From NCBI GenBank assembly GCA_046317855.1, contig JBKCVM010000136.1:1-17714 (forward strand): 17,714 nt of DNA, given 5' to 3'. This document shows positions 7,873 through 15,894 of the stretch, piece by piece. This DNA comes from CAIOHW01 sp046317855 (GTDB lineage: Bacteria; Bdellovibrionota; UBA1018). Numbering within the stretch: position 1 is the stretch's first letter; each line of letters opens with the position of its first letter. The position numbers and the translations under genes were made by a program. A model generated the notes under the pieces. It was not told the origin of the DNA. It ran no database searches and saw only the letters and a program-made list of their open reading frames with translations.

Positions 7873-8958
7873 TTGGCAACAGCTCGCCCTGAATTCATGA
7901 AATCCAGCCTGCTGCCTGCCGCAAAAATCCACGCCCTCCTCCAAGTAGAACCTTTTCTGGCGCTCTTGCTCTTGGCTTTCGCCTCTTGGGTTCTCTACAA
8001 AACCCTACTGCGCAGAGTTTCTCAAGAAAGGCACAAGAACCTGCACGTCCAGTTTGCCAACCTCGCCTGGAACTGCGGGATCTTCACCGCTCTTTTTTTA
8101 ACCCATTTCGTTCTCATTCAATCTAGTGAGAACGGTCAGATCTCAGACCCCCTTTTCACATCCACTCCATATTTTGGCTTGTTGGCTCTCTTGATGGGGG
8201 CGGTCGTCTTAATCAAAACTCTTCGAATTCTGACGCTGGAGTACCTTTTCCTTGGGCACATGAAAGTCGGAGTGCCCATGCTCTTGGTCAATCTCTTCAC
8301 CCTTCTTTTTTCGCTCGTGGTGGCGGGATGGTTCATGACGTCGATCTTTGGCTTCAAGATCGCCCCATTGCTTGCCACCTCCGCAATCTTCTCGGTGGTT
8401 TTGGGTCTTGCGCTTCAAGAAACCCTGGGGCAGCTCTTTGCGGGCGTCTCCCTTCAGATCGATAAGCCCTACGAAATCGGGCACTGGATTGAGGGTCAGA
8501 GTGGACTCCAAAAGTGGGCAGGGCAAGTTCACGAAATCACCTGGCGGGCAACCGTGCTCATTGGCCTAGGCGACGAACTCATCACCATCCCCAATCGAGT
8601 GATGGCACAAGCTCAGATTTACAACTACACAGCGCGTGGAGAGTCTTTCTGTAGAACTGAAAATTTCAAAATCGCGCACGGATCTCCGATCGAAAAGGCA
8701 CAAGAAATCCTGCTGCAGACTGCACTCAGCAATCCAGAAGTTGCCCGAGAGCCCGCTCCCATTGCGTATTGCACGGAGCACTCTGAGCACGGAATTAACA
8801 TCAAGCTAGCTTACAATATCCGAGAATTTCCGGCGCAGTTTCGAATTCGAGAATACATCATGCGCACTGCAAACGATCGCCTGCTCCAAGCCGGAATTGA
8901 ACCCGCGCGCCATCGTCACGAAGTGACCGGAAGCCTCCAACCCTCCTCTGAATCGTAA
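7873..8958 (+). CDS. MscS-family mechanosensitive ion channel
   Basis: This is an inner-membrane channel that opens under membrane tension to release solutes during hypo-osmotic shock. With the TTG start it has 361 residues. About four N-terminal membrane segments (roughly 28-44, 65-83, 99-117, 133-157) lead into the pore helix region PLLATSAIFSVVLGLALQET (165-184), followed by the conserved GQLFAGVSLQIDKPYEIGHW. The beta domain follows, with GQVHEITWRATVL and the ELITIPN motif (235-241). An alpha/beta cytosolic domain ends near 345. This is larger than the basic three-helix MscS and resembles multi-helix family members. Strand and spacing place it in one transcription unit with the small ORF and the large secreted protein. 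Whether the grouping is functional is unknown. Confidence 0.9.
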   Translation: MATARPEFMKSSLLPAAKIHALLQVEPFLALLLLAFASWVLYKTLLRRVSQERHKNLHVQFANLAWNCGIFTALFLTHFVLIQSSENGQISDPLFTSTPYFGLLALLMGAVVLIKTLRILTLEYLFLGHMKVGVPMLLVNLFTLLFSLVVAGWFMTSIFGFKIAPLLATSAIFSVVLGLALQETLGQLFAGVSLQIDKPYEIGHWIEGQSGLQKWAGQVHEITWRATVLIGLGDELITIPNRVMAQAQIYNYTARGESFCRTENFKIAHGSPIEKAQEILLQTALSNPEVAREPAPIAYCTEHSEHGINIKLAYNIREFPAQFRIREYIMRTANDRLLQAGIEPARHRHEVTGSLQPSSES

Positions 8959-9029
8959 GCCTCCTCGCCCGGTTTGCAAGTTTTGGCACGAAGCTCGCTA
9001 GTGCTCCCGCTCGAACGGGGGGTTCAAGC

Positions 9030-9464
9030 ATGCGGCTTTCAGGTTGCAGGGCAAATTGGAATTTCTTTACAGCGCCTACAAAGGCCCATCGAGGCCGAAT
9101 TAGGGAGCTGAGCAGATCAAAGGCCGTCCTCTGCTGCCATGATCCGATAGAAGACCGTCGCTGGCTCAGAGTCGCGCTCCACGAGCCCACCCAACCAGGA
9201 CAGCACGGCGCCCCTTTGACACGCGTGACTTTTGCACGAGTGATCGACCACTATGAAATGATCGACCTCTGGGAGGATGACTCCCTGACTCTCTATCGGC
9301 ACGTCCTCGAATGGATCGAACCCCTCGAGTCAGAGTGGGTGCAGCGACTCACGCCGGATCTATGGGATGTTTGCCCCTGCTCCAACCTGATTCAAAAAAG
9401 CGCAGCCCTCGCTAGCCCCTTGTGCGGGCTCTGCACGCTCCGAGTGGCTCTAGCTCAAGCGTAA
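9030..9464 (+). CDS. Small hypothetical protein with paired cysteines
   Basis: This is a 144-residue ORF with no recognised family. The C-terminal half looks protein-like (DHYEMIDLWEDD, EWIEPLESEWVQRL) and ends with C115-x-C117 (CPC) and C132-x2-C135 (CGLC), a spacing that could bind zinc or an Fe-S centre. The N-terminal 60 residues are less convincing. The frame is open back to a stop at 8949-8951 with no better start. The ATG at 9030 follows a G-rich run (GGGGGG) at a possible ribosome-binding distance. In-frame GTGs at 9225 and 9240 and an ATG at 9258 would give a much shorter protein that keeps the cysteines. It converges on tig and may be read from the MscS transcript. Confidence 0.5.
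   Translation: MRLSGCRANWNFFTAPTKAHRGRIRELSRSKAVLCCHDPIEDRRWLRVALHEPTQPGQHGAPLTRVTFARVIDHYEMIDLWEDDSLTLYRHVLEWIEPLESEWVQRLTPDLWDVCPCSNLIQKSAALASPLCGLCTLRVALAQA
9390..9412 (-). terminator. Weak possible terminator downstream of tig
   Basis: On the minus strand, about 80 bases past the tig stop, AGCG...CGCT forms a four-base-pair stem directly followed by six T. The stem is short and lies inside the opposite-strand ORF, so this is only a candidate for the end of the rseP-tig operon. Confidence 0.22.
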
Positions 9465-9489
9465 ATCGAAAAACTCGCGCGGCGGGGCC

Positions 9490-10851
9490 TTACTTCGAAT
9501 CCTTGATCTTGGCCTTTTCAAGAAGCCAAGCAATCGAGCGTTCTTCGCGCATCCGATACTGCATGTCTTCACGGCGATTCGGATTCTTTGCGTAGAATTC
9601 ATGGAGCTTGGCGATTTCGACCTTCATCTCGACGGCCATTTTGGCAAGCTCGGCTTCAAAATCTTCTGGCTTCACTTCGATCTTTTCTTTATTGGCCACA
9701 GCCTCAACCAGCAGACTTGCACGAACCTGGCTCTCGGCTTTCTTAGAGATATTGGGCATCTCACCCGTCAAAATTTCTTGCACGGTGGCTTCATCAGCCC
9801 CCTGACGTTTGAGATTCTGCGCAACGTCCTGGGCCAGGGCACGAGCCTGGGCCTGAATCAGTGCAACTGGCAGGTCAAAGGGGTTTTTTTCGATCAAGGC
9901 CGCAAGCAGATCGCTCCTGAGAGTACGCTCTACTTCTTGAGACTTTTCACGCACTAGATGCTCACGAACCTTATTTTGAAGGTCGCTCAGGCTCTCGTAG
10001 CCCATTTCTTTGGCAAGCTCGTCATTGAGTTCAGGAAGCTTCTTTTCTTTGATCTCAAGGATGTCCACCGTGAACTGAGCAGGCGCGCCCGCAAGCTCCT
10101 TTTCAAAGAAGTCCTTCGGAAAATCGATATCGAAGGTCTTCGTCTCGCCCTTCGTCATTCCAACCAGCTCGTCTTCAAAACCTGGAATCAAAGTGTCAGA
10201 ACCGACCTCAAGCAGACGATTGCCAGCCATATCGGGTCTTTCTTGAACTGTGCCGTCCTTCGTACCCTGGGTGTACACGCCCCCCTTGAACTTCAGGTCG
10301 ACCGTGTCGCCCTTCTTGACCTTGCGCTTTTCGTCAGTAATCGGAATCAACTGCGCTTGCGATCCTCGCAGATTTTCGACCACTTTCGAAACGTCATCGT
10401 CCGTGATTTTCGTGCTACCGCGCGTGACAGCGATCCCAGTGTAACCCTTGACCTCGATCTCAGGGAGCACCTCTACAGTGGCCACAAAGGTCAGGTCCTT
10501 GCCCTCTTCGAGCGTGTGGTCATGCTCCCCAGCTCCGGTTTTGTGCTCCGGAGTCTCGATATTGGGCCTTCCGACCGGACGAAGCTTTTGGCCACGGACG
10601 GCCTCTTGAAAAGATTCATCTATCAATGAATGAAAAACCTGATGACGCACATCCGCCCCATAAAACTGCCTCACGACCGGAAGCGGCACATGGCCGGGCC
10701 TGAAGCCCTTGAGGCGCGCAGTCTTTTGCACTTCGGCAAGGCCACGATCCAGGTGCACCTGAACCACAGAGGCGGGCACGCGGATCGTCAGCTGACGAAG
10801 GACATTGGATTTTTTCTCTACCTGTACAGAAAGCTGGTTGGTCGAAGTCAT
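9490..10851 (-). CDS. tig: Trigger factor (ribosome-associated chaperone / peptidyl-prolyl isomerase)
   Basis: Trigger factor binds the ribosome near the exit tunnel and shields nascent chains. From the ATG at 10851 it has 453 residues. The N-terminal ribosome-binding domain carries the signature GFRPGHVP (residues 49-56). An FKBP-type isomerase domain spans about 170-268 (GDTVDLKFKG, LIPGFEDELVGMTKGE). The C-terminal helical chaperone arms fill 270-453. Two small insertions stand out: a Gly/His-rich loop at about 101-116 and an extra stretch at about 192-208 in the isomerase domain. The longer frame from a TTG at 10890 is rejected because trigger factors begin close to the MTSTNQLSVQVEKKS stretch. 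No strong Shine-Dalgarno is visible. It is the last gene of the operon, 31 bases after truA. No clpP or clpX follows, although these often sit next to tig. Confidence 0.96.
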   Translation of the reverse strand: MTSTNQLSVQVEKKSNVLRQLTIRVPASVVQVHLDRGLAEVQKTARLKGFRPGHVPLPVVRQFYGADVRHQVFHSLIDESFQEAVRGQKLRPVGRPNIETPEHKTGAGEHDHTLEEGKDLTFVATVEVLPEIEVKGYTGIAVTRGSTKITDDDVSKVVENLRGSQAQLIPITDEKRKVKKGDTVDLKFKGGVYTQGTKDGTVQERPDMAGNRLLEVGSDTLIPGFEDELVGMTKGETKTFDIDFPKDFFEKELAGAPAQFTVDILEIKEKKLPELNDELAKEMGYESLSDLQNKVREHLVREKSQEVERTLRSDLLAALIEKNPFDLPVALIQAQARALAQDVAQNLKRQGADEATVQEILTGEMPNISKKAESQVRASLLVEAVANKEKIEVKPEDFEAELAKMAVEMKVEIAKLHEFYAKNPNRREDMQYRMREERSIAWLLEKAKIKDSK

Positions 10852-10882
10852 GCCAGGGTTAAAGCAAAGCACTCCAGCCAAG

Positions 10883-11701
10883 TCAATCAAAGGCCTCGTA
10901 CCAGACCTGCTCCAGCCAGAGGGCCCTTCCGGGAGCGGTGGGCCCGACCTGGGACCTTTGCTGGGAACTCAAAAGTTCGGCAAAACAGTCGGGGTCCCGT
11001 CTGCCCTCACCCACCTGGAGCAGGGTCCCGGCAATACTCCTGACCATTTGCTTCAAAAAGCCCGAACCCATGAGCTTGATTCGGACAAAGCCAAACTCGT
11101 TGTCACCGGCCGCGACCACCCACGCCCCCGGGAGCCCAACCGGCAAAGGAACCCACTCTACCCTCGCCTCAAAAACGGTCCTCACCGTTGTGCTGACCTT
11201 AGCTCCTCGGGACTGAAAAACTTTGAAATCCTTTTGGCCCACTAAATGATCCAAAGCCCTTTGCATGGCCGACCGGTCCAGCCTGCGATGAATCCACCAA
11301 CTGTAAGGCTCACAGAACGGCAGCGCACACGGGCCCTGCTGAAAGTAATAACTGTATTGCTTTCGAATTGCGGAGCGCTGAGCATGAAACTCAAGCGGCA
11401 CTTCTAGAACCCGGATGACTCGAATCACCGGTGGAAGCCTCGAATTCAAAGCCCTGAGCAACACCCCAGTATCCCAGGGCTTCTTTTTCAGAACAAAATG
11501 AATGACCTGACCAGACGCATGAACACCGGCATCGGTGCGCCCACTGCCCACGACCGAAGCCTTCTCTCCCACAATGCCAAATAAAATCTCTTCGATCAGA
11601 GCGCCAATACTGGGATCTCCCCCAGCAGCCGAGCCAGATTGCTTTTGCCAGCCGCAAAAACCGGTTCCTACATAGCTAATGCGGGCAGCGTACTTGTGCA
11701 T
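10883..11701 (-). CDS. truA: tRNA pseudouridine(38-40) synthase
   Basis: TruA converts uridines 38-40 of the tRNA anticodon arm to pseudouridine in the cytoplasm. The 272-residue length matches the family. The catalytic motif GRTDAGVHA is present with nucleophile D57. The N-terminal YVGTGFCGWQKQ, the central FHAQRSAIRKQYSYYF and the C-terminal GSGFLKQMVRSIAGTLLQVG are all characteristic. The ATG at 11701 is preceded by AGGA about ten bases upstream. It starts 25 bases after the CFI-box gene and ends 31 bases before tig, so it belongs to the same operon. Confidence 0.97.
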   Translation of the reverse strand: MHKYAARISYVGTGFCGWQKQSGSAAGGDPSIGALIEEILFGIVGEKASVVGSGRTDAGVHASGQVIHFVLKKKPWDTGVLLRALNSRLPPVIRVIRVLEVPLEFHAQRSAIRKQYSYYFQQGPCALPFCEPYSWWIHRRLDRSAMQRALDHLVGQKDFKVFQSRGAKVSTTVRTVFEARVEWVPLPVGLPGAWVVAAGDNEFGFVRIKLMGSGFLKQMVRSIAGTLLQVGEGRRDPDCFAELLSSQQRSQVGPTAPGRALWLEQVWYEAFD

Positions 11702-11726
11702 TGAAGAAAGATCCTAAATCAAAACC

Positions 11727-14150
11727 CTAAATCTCAAAGAGCAGTCCCAGAGTGAGGCCCTGAAACGAAAAGTCGACATCTCCAGAATTGGCACTCAGCC
11801 TTTGATAATCGAACGTTAAGAAGTGTTGTTTGATTTGGAAGGTCTCATAGAGGCTCCAAGACGACCTCGAATCGAACCAATCTATCTGGAATGCCACCCC
11901 AGCCTCCATCAATATCCCCGTAGAATAGCCCCTTTTTAGGCTCCTGGAGTCAGAGCGATCTTCAAAATAACCGACTGCGACCGGAGCCACCTTGACTTGA
12001 GGTCTGAACAGGCGCGGCAAATTAAACCGGGCAATCCCACCCACTGACACTGGTACAGTTACAAAGGTAAACCGAACATCCGATGCAGTTCCAAAGGTGC
12101 CTCCTCCAGGTTTCTTCGGGGCAAATGCATAGCTGCCACTCGCACGCTTTACGCCAAATCCAACTTCGGTGAACCAACCCAAAGAAATGAACCATTCGCT
12201 CTGAAGCACCTGGTCTTCGTAAAAAAATCTAAAATCAGGAGTATACCCCGATCCATAGAGTGACTCATAGCTCGTGTAAAAAGTGCTCGAATCCCCGGTG
12301 ACTGAGCGACTTCCCGCGGTCCAGGCCTTAAACCCAAACGCATGTCCGGCTTTCTCCGATTTGATCGCCCTCGGCCCACTGCTCGACCGCGCACCTGGGG
12401 TAAGAGATTCTTCTTTTTTAAAGTCTGAAATCAATCCCTCAGACTGTTTGGATTTGATCTCAGATCGAGCCTTCTCAATGAACGATTGCGATTCCGTGGA
12501 GCTAGACTCGGGCTGAGTGCTGCGTATTTCTTCAATCAGGGAGTAATCTTCACCCGGACCCTTACCGCTTCTCTCCAGTTCTTTTTTTTTGCGAGCAATA
12601 TAAGGCTCAGGAGACAGGGGGGACACAGGAGACCCGGAGGTTTCCGTCTTTTGCCCAATCTGCTCTTGAATCTCCTTAATGAAAGACTCCTCTGCCTGCA
12701 CCGGAATTGCCCAGCAAAACAGAGCAAGGGCAACCACGGGTGCCCGCCTGCCCAGCAGAAAAACGAGGCCCAACGCCAAGAGCGACCAGGGATTAAGCAC
12801 AAGCCACGCCCAGACCTGAATCAGAATCAATGCTCGCAACGTAAACCCACGCCACTCAGGATTTTTCAGCAGCCACTCAGCAGCCTGAGGAGAGTGCTTG
12901 TAATAAAAAGAGACAAAAGTCCGGCCCCATCGGTGCGAAAGCAAAAATTCATCCCTGAAGCGGCGAAGTAATGTGACCTCAGGGCCCTTTGCAGAGCGAA
13001 ACGCCGCCGTCGCAATGAAACACTGGCTCTGCCGCAGAAGGCCAAAAATCTCTGCGGTTTGAATCTGATAGGTGGAACCTGACCCCGTGCAAAAATCATC
13101 ATTCACCACACCTGCTCGGTCACGAACCCCAATGGATGAATTGTACAGATGATCATTCCCGTTGGTCGTATTTTCAAATCCCTCGATAGTGGTTGTATTT
13201 CCTGATGAAATCCGAGCAACGATCAGCGCAGAATCATTAGCGTAGGTATCATCCACACCTGTCGAAGGCGGAGTGGCGGGATCTTTCTTTGCAAGAAAGA
13301 TCAATGAGGCCACAGATGAGCCAATGCCCGCCTGATGACTAGTCGTGATGGCGCCTGCATTGAATGAAATCTGTCCGTCGCCCGGCGTGTACACGCTCGA
13401 TAGGTTTGTGGGGCAGGTGATGCTCGGCGCCACCTTCTGAAATTCAAGCGTCAGAGCCCTATTTTCTTCGGAGTCCGCAATTCTCCCAAGCTCAGGGCTC
13501 GTCGCGTTGGAAGTGTCTTCCAAACTCACGTAAAATCGAACCCCCAAGCGAGTCAATGTGGTGGTACTGGGCTCATCCACCACTCCTGAAGTACAACCTG
13601 AAATAATCCCGGCAGTCAGCGGGCTTTCACAAAGATCTCTCGCAAAAAAACCAATCCTTAGGGTCTCATTTCCCGCCGCAACCGAATATTTGGCGGCGTA
13701 GTACTTACTATTCACAAAGGCCTGGCACCTGGTGTTTCCAAAAGCAGTGCAAAAAGCCTCTCCAGCATAACTGATCGGAATCGGCACCTGGATTCCGCTC
13801 ACCGTCGCAGTCACCATCACGACGACGTCCTGCCCGGTGGTGAGGTTACCAAAATTTCGATTACTCTGGACGTCAAACAAAAGCAGATGATCCGTAGTAC
13901 TCGTTGAAACGCTTGAAAGATCTACGAACTTAAATCCATCAGAAGTATCGACGAACCCATTTGGGATCACAGCAGAGGTTCGATATCCGGCGTAGTTAAC
14001 CACACTGGCCGCACTGAGACTGTAAGGTGACTCAGGAGTCACCGTCAGAGTGGCCCCGGCCACGGAGGCCTTAAACACGCAGAGGGCCGCACTCACCCAA
14101 AAAAAAGAATCAAAGAGAGCGGAAAATAGATTCTGCAATCTGAACCGCAT
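11727..14150 (-). CDS. CFI-box envelope protein with C-terminal beta-barrel-like domain (807 aa)
   Basis: This is an envelope protein of unknown role. A signal peptide occupies about residues 1-33 (cut near SVAGA). A Ser/Thr-rich, beta-rich region with several cysteines runs to about 370. The block CFIATAAF (377-384), followed by LLRRFRDEFLL, GRTFVSFYY and SPQAAEWL, matches what I know as the CFI-box domain of delta-proteobacteria and Bdellovibrio relatives. A hydrophobic segment follows (about 437-467), then a second signal-like stretch APVVALALFCWAIPVQAEE (470-488) ending in an AxA-type site. A charged linker (488-600) precedes about 200 residues rich in alternating aromatics (FFYEDQVLQSEWFISLGWF), like an outer-membrane beta-barrel. 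The gene looks like two secreted proteins joined. It overlaps asd by 41 bases, with AAGGGGG upstream of the ATG, and leads into truA. The CFI-box name is from memory, without a database check. Confidence 0.82.
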   Translation of the reverse strand: MRFRLQNLFSALFDSFFWVSAALCVFKASVAGATLTVTPESPYSLSAASVVNYAGYRTSAVIPNGFVDTSDGFKFVDLSSVSTSTTDHLLLFDVQSNRNFGNLTTGQDVVVMVTATVSGIQVPIPISYAGEAFCTAFGNTRCQAFVNSKYYAAKYSVAAGNETLRIGFFARDLCESPLTAGIISGCTSGVVDEPSTTTLTRLGVRFYVSLEDTSNATSPELGRIADSEENRALTLEFQKVAPSITCPTNLSSVYTPGDGQISFNAGAITTSHQAGIGSSVASLIFLAKKDPATPPSTGVDDTYANDSALIVARISSGNTTTIEGFENTTNGNDHLYNSSIGVRDRAGVVNDDFCTGSGSTYQIQTAEIFGLLRQSQCFIATAAFRSAKGPEVTLLRRFRDEFLLSHRWGRTFVSFYYKHSPQAAEWLLKNPEWRGFTLRALILIQVWAWLVLNPWSLLALGLVFLLGRRAPVVALALFCWAIPVQAEESFIKEIQEQIGQKTETSGSPVSPLSPEPYIARKKKELERSGKGPGEDYSLIEEIRSTQPESSSTESQSFIEKARSEIKSKQSEGLISDFKKEESLTPGARSSSGPRAIKSEKAGHAFGFKAWTAGSRSVTGDSSTFYTSYESLYGSGYTPDFRFFYEDQVLQSEWFISLGWFTEVGFGVKRASGSYAFAPKKPGGGTFGTASDVRFTFVTVPVSVGGIARFNLPRLFRPQVKVAPVAVGYFEDRSDSRSLKRGYSTGILMEAGVAFQIDWFDSRSSWSLYETFQIKQHFLTFDYQRLSANSGDVDFSFQGLTLGLLFEI

Positions 14151-15111
14151 TGAGCGCTGCCCCCTTTCTTAAGTTGTCAGAGACAACCCAGAAGCAAACT
14201 CCCGACAAAACAGAGGGGTCCTTGCGCAAACGCCCTACTGACACACAATCCCGATTAGCTGTATTTTCGTTCATCGGATAAATATCCGCTTGGGGGTCGT
14301 CTAAGACTTCGATTGCAGGTAGAGACTTCCATGCGCTGCGGACCAACTCCAACTCAGCTGGCCTTTCAAACTCCGCGGCAACGCTCTCGGCATGAGAGAG
14401 AAACGTGGGCACCCGCACTGCTGTGGCCACGATCGCTAGATCCGGAAGACCCAGGATCTTTCGAGACTCTTGCATGAGCTTCTGCTCTTCACTTGTAAAC
14501 CCATCTGCCTGAGCCTTACCAATCCGAGGAATCAGATTGGCAGCAATTCGATGCGGAAAAATCGACCTCACGTCGTTGCCGCTCATTTGTTCTCGCAACT
14601 CATCCATGGCAGCGGCACCGGCTCCACTCACACTTTGATAGGTAGAAACGACGACCCGCTTGAGACCAAAGGCCTGATGTAGCGGAGAAAGCGCAACAGT
14701 AAGCTGCACGGTAGAGCAATTTGGACCGGCAAAGAGTTTCTTACCCGCCCTGATCGCAGAATGAATCTGCGCCTCATTCACTTCAGGAACTGCCAGCGGA
14801 ACCTCAGGGCTCATCCGATAGGTGGCTGAGTTATCAATCACCCATGCTCCTGCTTCGAGCGCTTGCGGCACCCATTGTTTCGAAACTTCATCGGACGCAT
14901 CAAAGAAGACCCAATCTAAATCTCTAAAACAGCCAGCCTCAAGTCTGCGACAAGCCCACTCTTTTCCATGGGTCTTGATCTTTTTTCCTTCGGAACGGGG
15001 GGATGAGAAGAGACGAAATTCGGCGCCGCCAAACTTTCGTTCCTCAAGAATCGACAGAAGCCGAGTACCCACTGCTCCAGTTGCCCCGACCACTCCAATC
15101 CGATGGTTCAT
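14110..15111 (-). CDS. asd: Aspartate-semialdehyde dehydrogenase
   Basis: Asd reduces aspartyl phosphate to aspartate semialdehyde with NADPH, the branch point to lysine, diaminopimelate, threonine and methionine. The 333-residue protein has the NADP-binding loop GATGAVG (residues 9-15), the catalytic Cys in GPNCSTVQ (C132), the substrate-binding segment QSVSGAGAAAMDEL, and RVPTFLSH with the expected active-site His (H240). The ATG at 15111 is chosen over a longer frame from 15198 because AAGAGGT lies six bases upstream and GVVGATGAVG belongs at the N-terminus. The start overlaps the pssA stop (ATGA), and the 3' end overlaps the CFI-box gene by 41 bases. Confidence 0.97.
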   Translation of the reverse strand: MNHRIGVVGATGAVGTRLLSILEERKFGGAEFRLFSSPRSEGKKIKTHGKEWACRRLEAGCFRDLDWVFFDASDEVSKQWVPQALEAGAWVIDNSATYRMSPEVPLAVPEVNEAQIHSAIRAGKKLFAGPNCSTVQLTVALSPLHQAFGLKRVVVSTYQSVSGAGAAAMDELREQMSGNDVRSIFPHRIAANLIPRIGKAQADGFTSEEQKLMQESRKILGLPDLAIVATAVRVPTFLSHAESVAAEFERPAELELVRSAWKSLPAIEVLDDPQADIYPMNENTANRDCVSVGRLRKDPSVLSGVCFWVVSDNLRKGAALNAVQIAESIFRSL

Positions 15112-15863
15112 TTTTGTACCTCTTGTTGCTGACTGATGGCGCCGGTCTCTTGGGCCACCGGAGTCTTCAAAACTCCCAGCCACCTCAAAACATTCCACCC
15201 CAAACTTGCCACCACGTAAAAGGCGCCCACCAAAAAGAGTGAAACCTCGGGGTCAATCAGAATGGTCACCAGCGAGAGCATCCCGATCAGCAAAATCCCT
15301 ACGCTGCCACGTGAACGCCAATGAAACTCCTTAAAAGAAGGAAAAGCCACTGAGCTCACCATCAGGATAGAGACCCCCACCGCCATCGCCAGCAGCCACC
15401 GCATTCGGTCGAGCTCACTCATTCCCATTTGAGCCTGAAAAATGATGAAAGTGCCCACCAAATTAGCTGCCGCCGGGGTCGGAAGCCCCTGAAAGAAATT
15501 CTTAGAAACAGTTGAAGTTGAAACATTGAAACGCGCCAGCCGAAGAGCGCTACAGAGAGCAAACAAGAAGGAGATCGCAATTCCTACTCTTCCGAGGGGT
15601 GCCAGGGCAAACTGATAGAGTAACACGCCCGGCGCAAGCCCAAACGAAGTGAGATCCGACAGGCTGTCGTATTCAACTCCAAAGGCACTCGTGGCCTTTG
15701 CCATCCGTGCAATCCGTCCATCCAAGCTATCAAAAATGGCCGCTACAAAAATTGCCCAAGCAGCCGAGGTAAAATCACCTCGAGCCGATGAGAGGATTGA
15801 ATAGAAACCGCAAAAGAGATTTGCGGACGTCACCATGTTGGGCACTAGGTAAACCTTGCGCAT
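15108..15863 (-). CDS. pssA: CDP-diacylglycerol--serine O-phosphatidyltransferase
   Basis: PssA joins serine to CDP-diacylglycerol, making phosphatidylserine, the precursor of phosphatidylethanolamine, in the inner membrane. The 251-residue protein carries the CDP-alcohol phosphatidyltransferase motif D-x2-DG-x2-AR-x8-G-x3-D-x3-D at residues 45-70 (D45, D48, G49, D66, D70). Several hydrophobic membrane helices lie on both sides, including a start of the type LVPNMVTSANLFCGF that is typical of the serine enzyme. It starts 31 bases after tsaB and ends in an ATGA overlap with asd. The Shine-Dalgarno is weak. A phosphatidylglycerophosphate synthase is the main alternative, but the N-terminal pattern favours PssA. 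Confidence 0.93.
   Translation of the reverse strand: MRKVYLVPNMVTSANLFCGFYSILSSARGDFTSAAWAIFVAAIFDSLDGRIARMAKATSAFGVEYDSLSDLTSFGLAPGVLLYQFALAPLGRVGIAISFLFALCSALRLARFNVSTSTVSKNFFQGLPTPAAANLVGTFIIFQAQMGMSELDRMRWLLAMAVGVSILMVSSVAFPSFKEFHWRSRGSVGILLIGMLSLVTILIDPEVSLFLVGAFYVVASLGWNVLRWLGVLKTPVAQETGAISQQQEVQK
15118..15124 (-). promoter_or_regulatory. Shine-Dalgarno site that decides the asd start
   Basis: AAGAGGT on the minus strand ends six bases before the ATG at 15111. It lies inside the end of pssA and supports coupled translation from the ATGA overlap rather than a start farther upstream. Confidence 0.7.
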
Positions 15864-15894
15864 GGCGCGAGCGTAACCAGTTCAACTCTTCAAA

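Noticed and set aside
9005..9035. T-loop-like sequence (GTTCGAGC / GGTTCAAGC) suggesting a tRNA
   Set aside because: No matching acceptor stem, D arm or anticodon arm could be folded on either strand.
8858..9190. Minus-strand ORF of 110 codons
   Set aside because: Overlaps the C-terminus of the MscS gene and the small plus-strand ORF; the translation has no domain-like features.
9958..10629. Plus-strand ORF of 223 codons
   Set aside because: Antisense to trigger factor, which has full-length family motifs; the open frame is a by-product of its codon use.
10852..10890. N-terminal extension of tig from a TTG
   Set aside because: The family N-terminus fits the ATG at 10851; the extension adds 13 unrelated residues.
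15112..15198. N-terminal extension of asd
   Set aside because: It lies inside pssA, and the conserved N-terminus plus a good Shine-Dalgarno point to the ATG at 15111.
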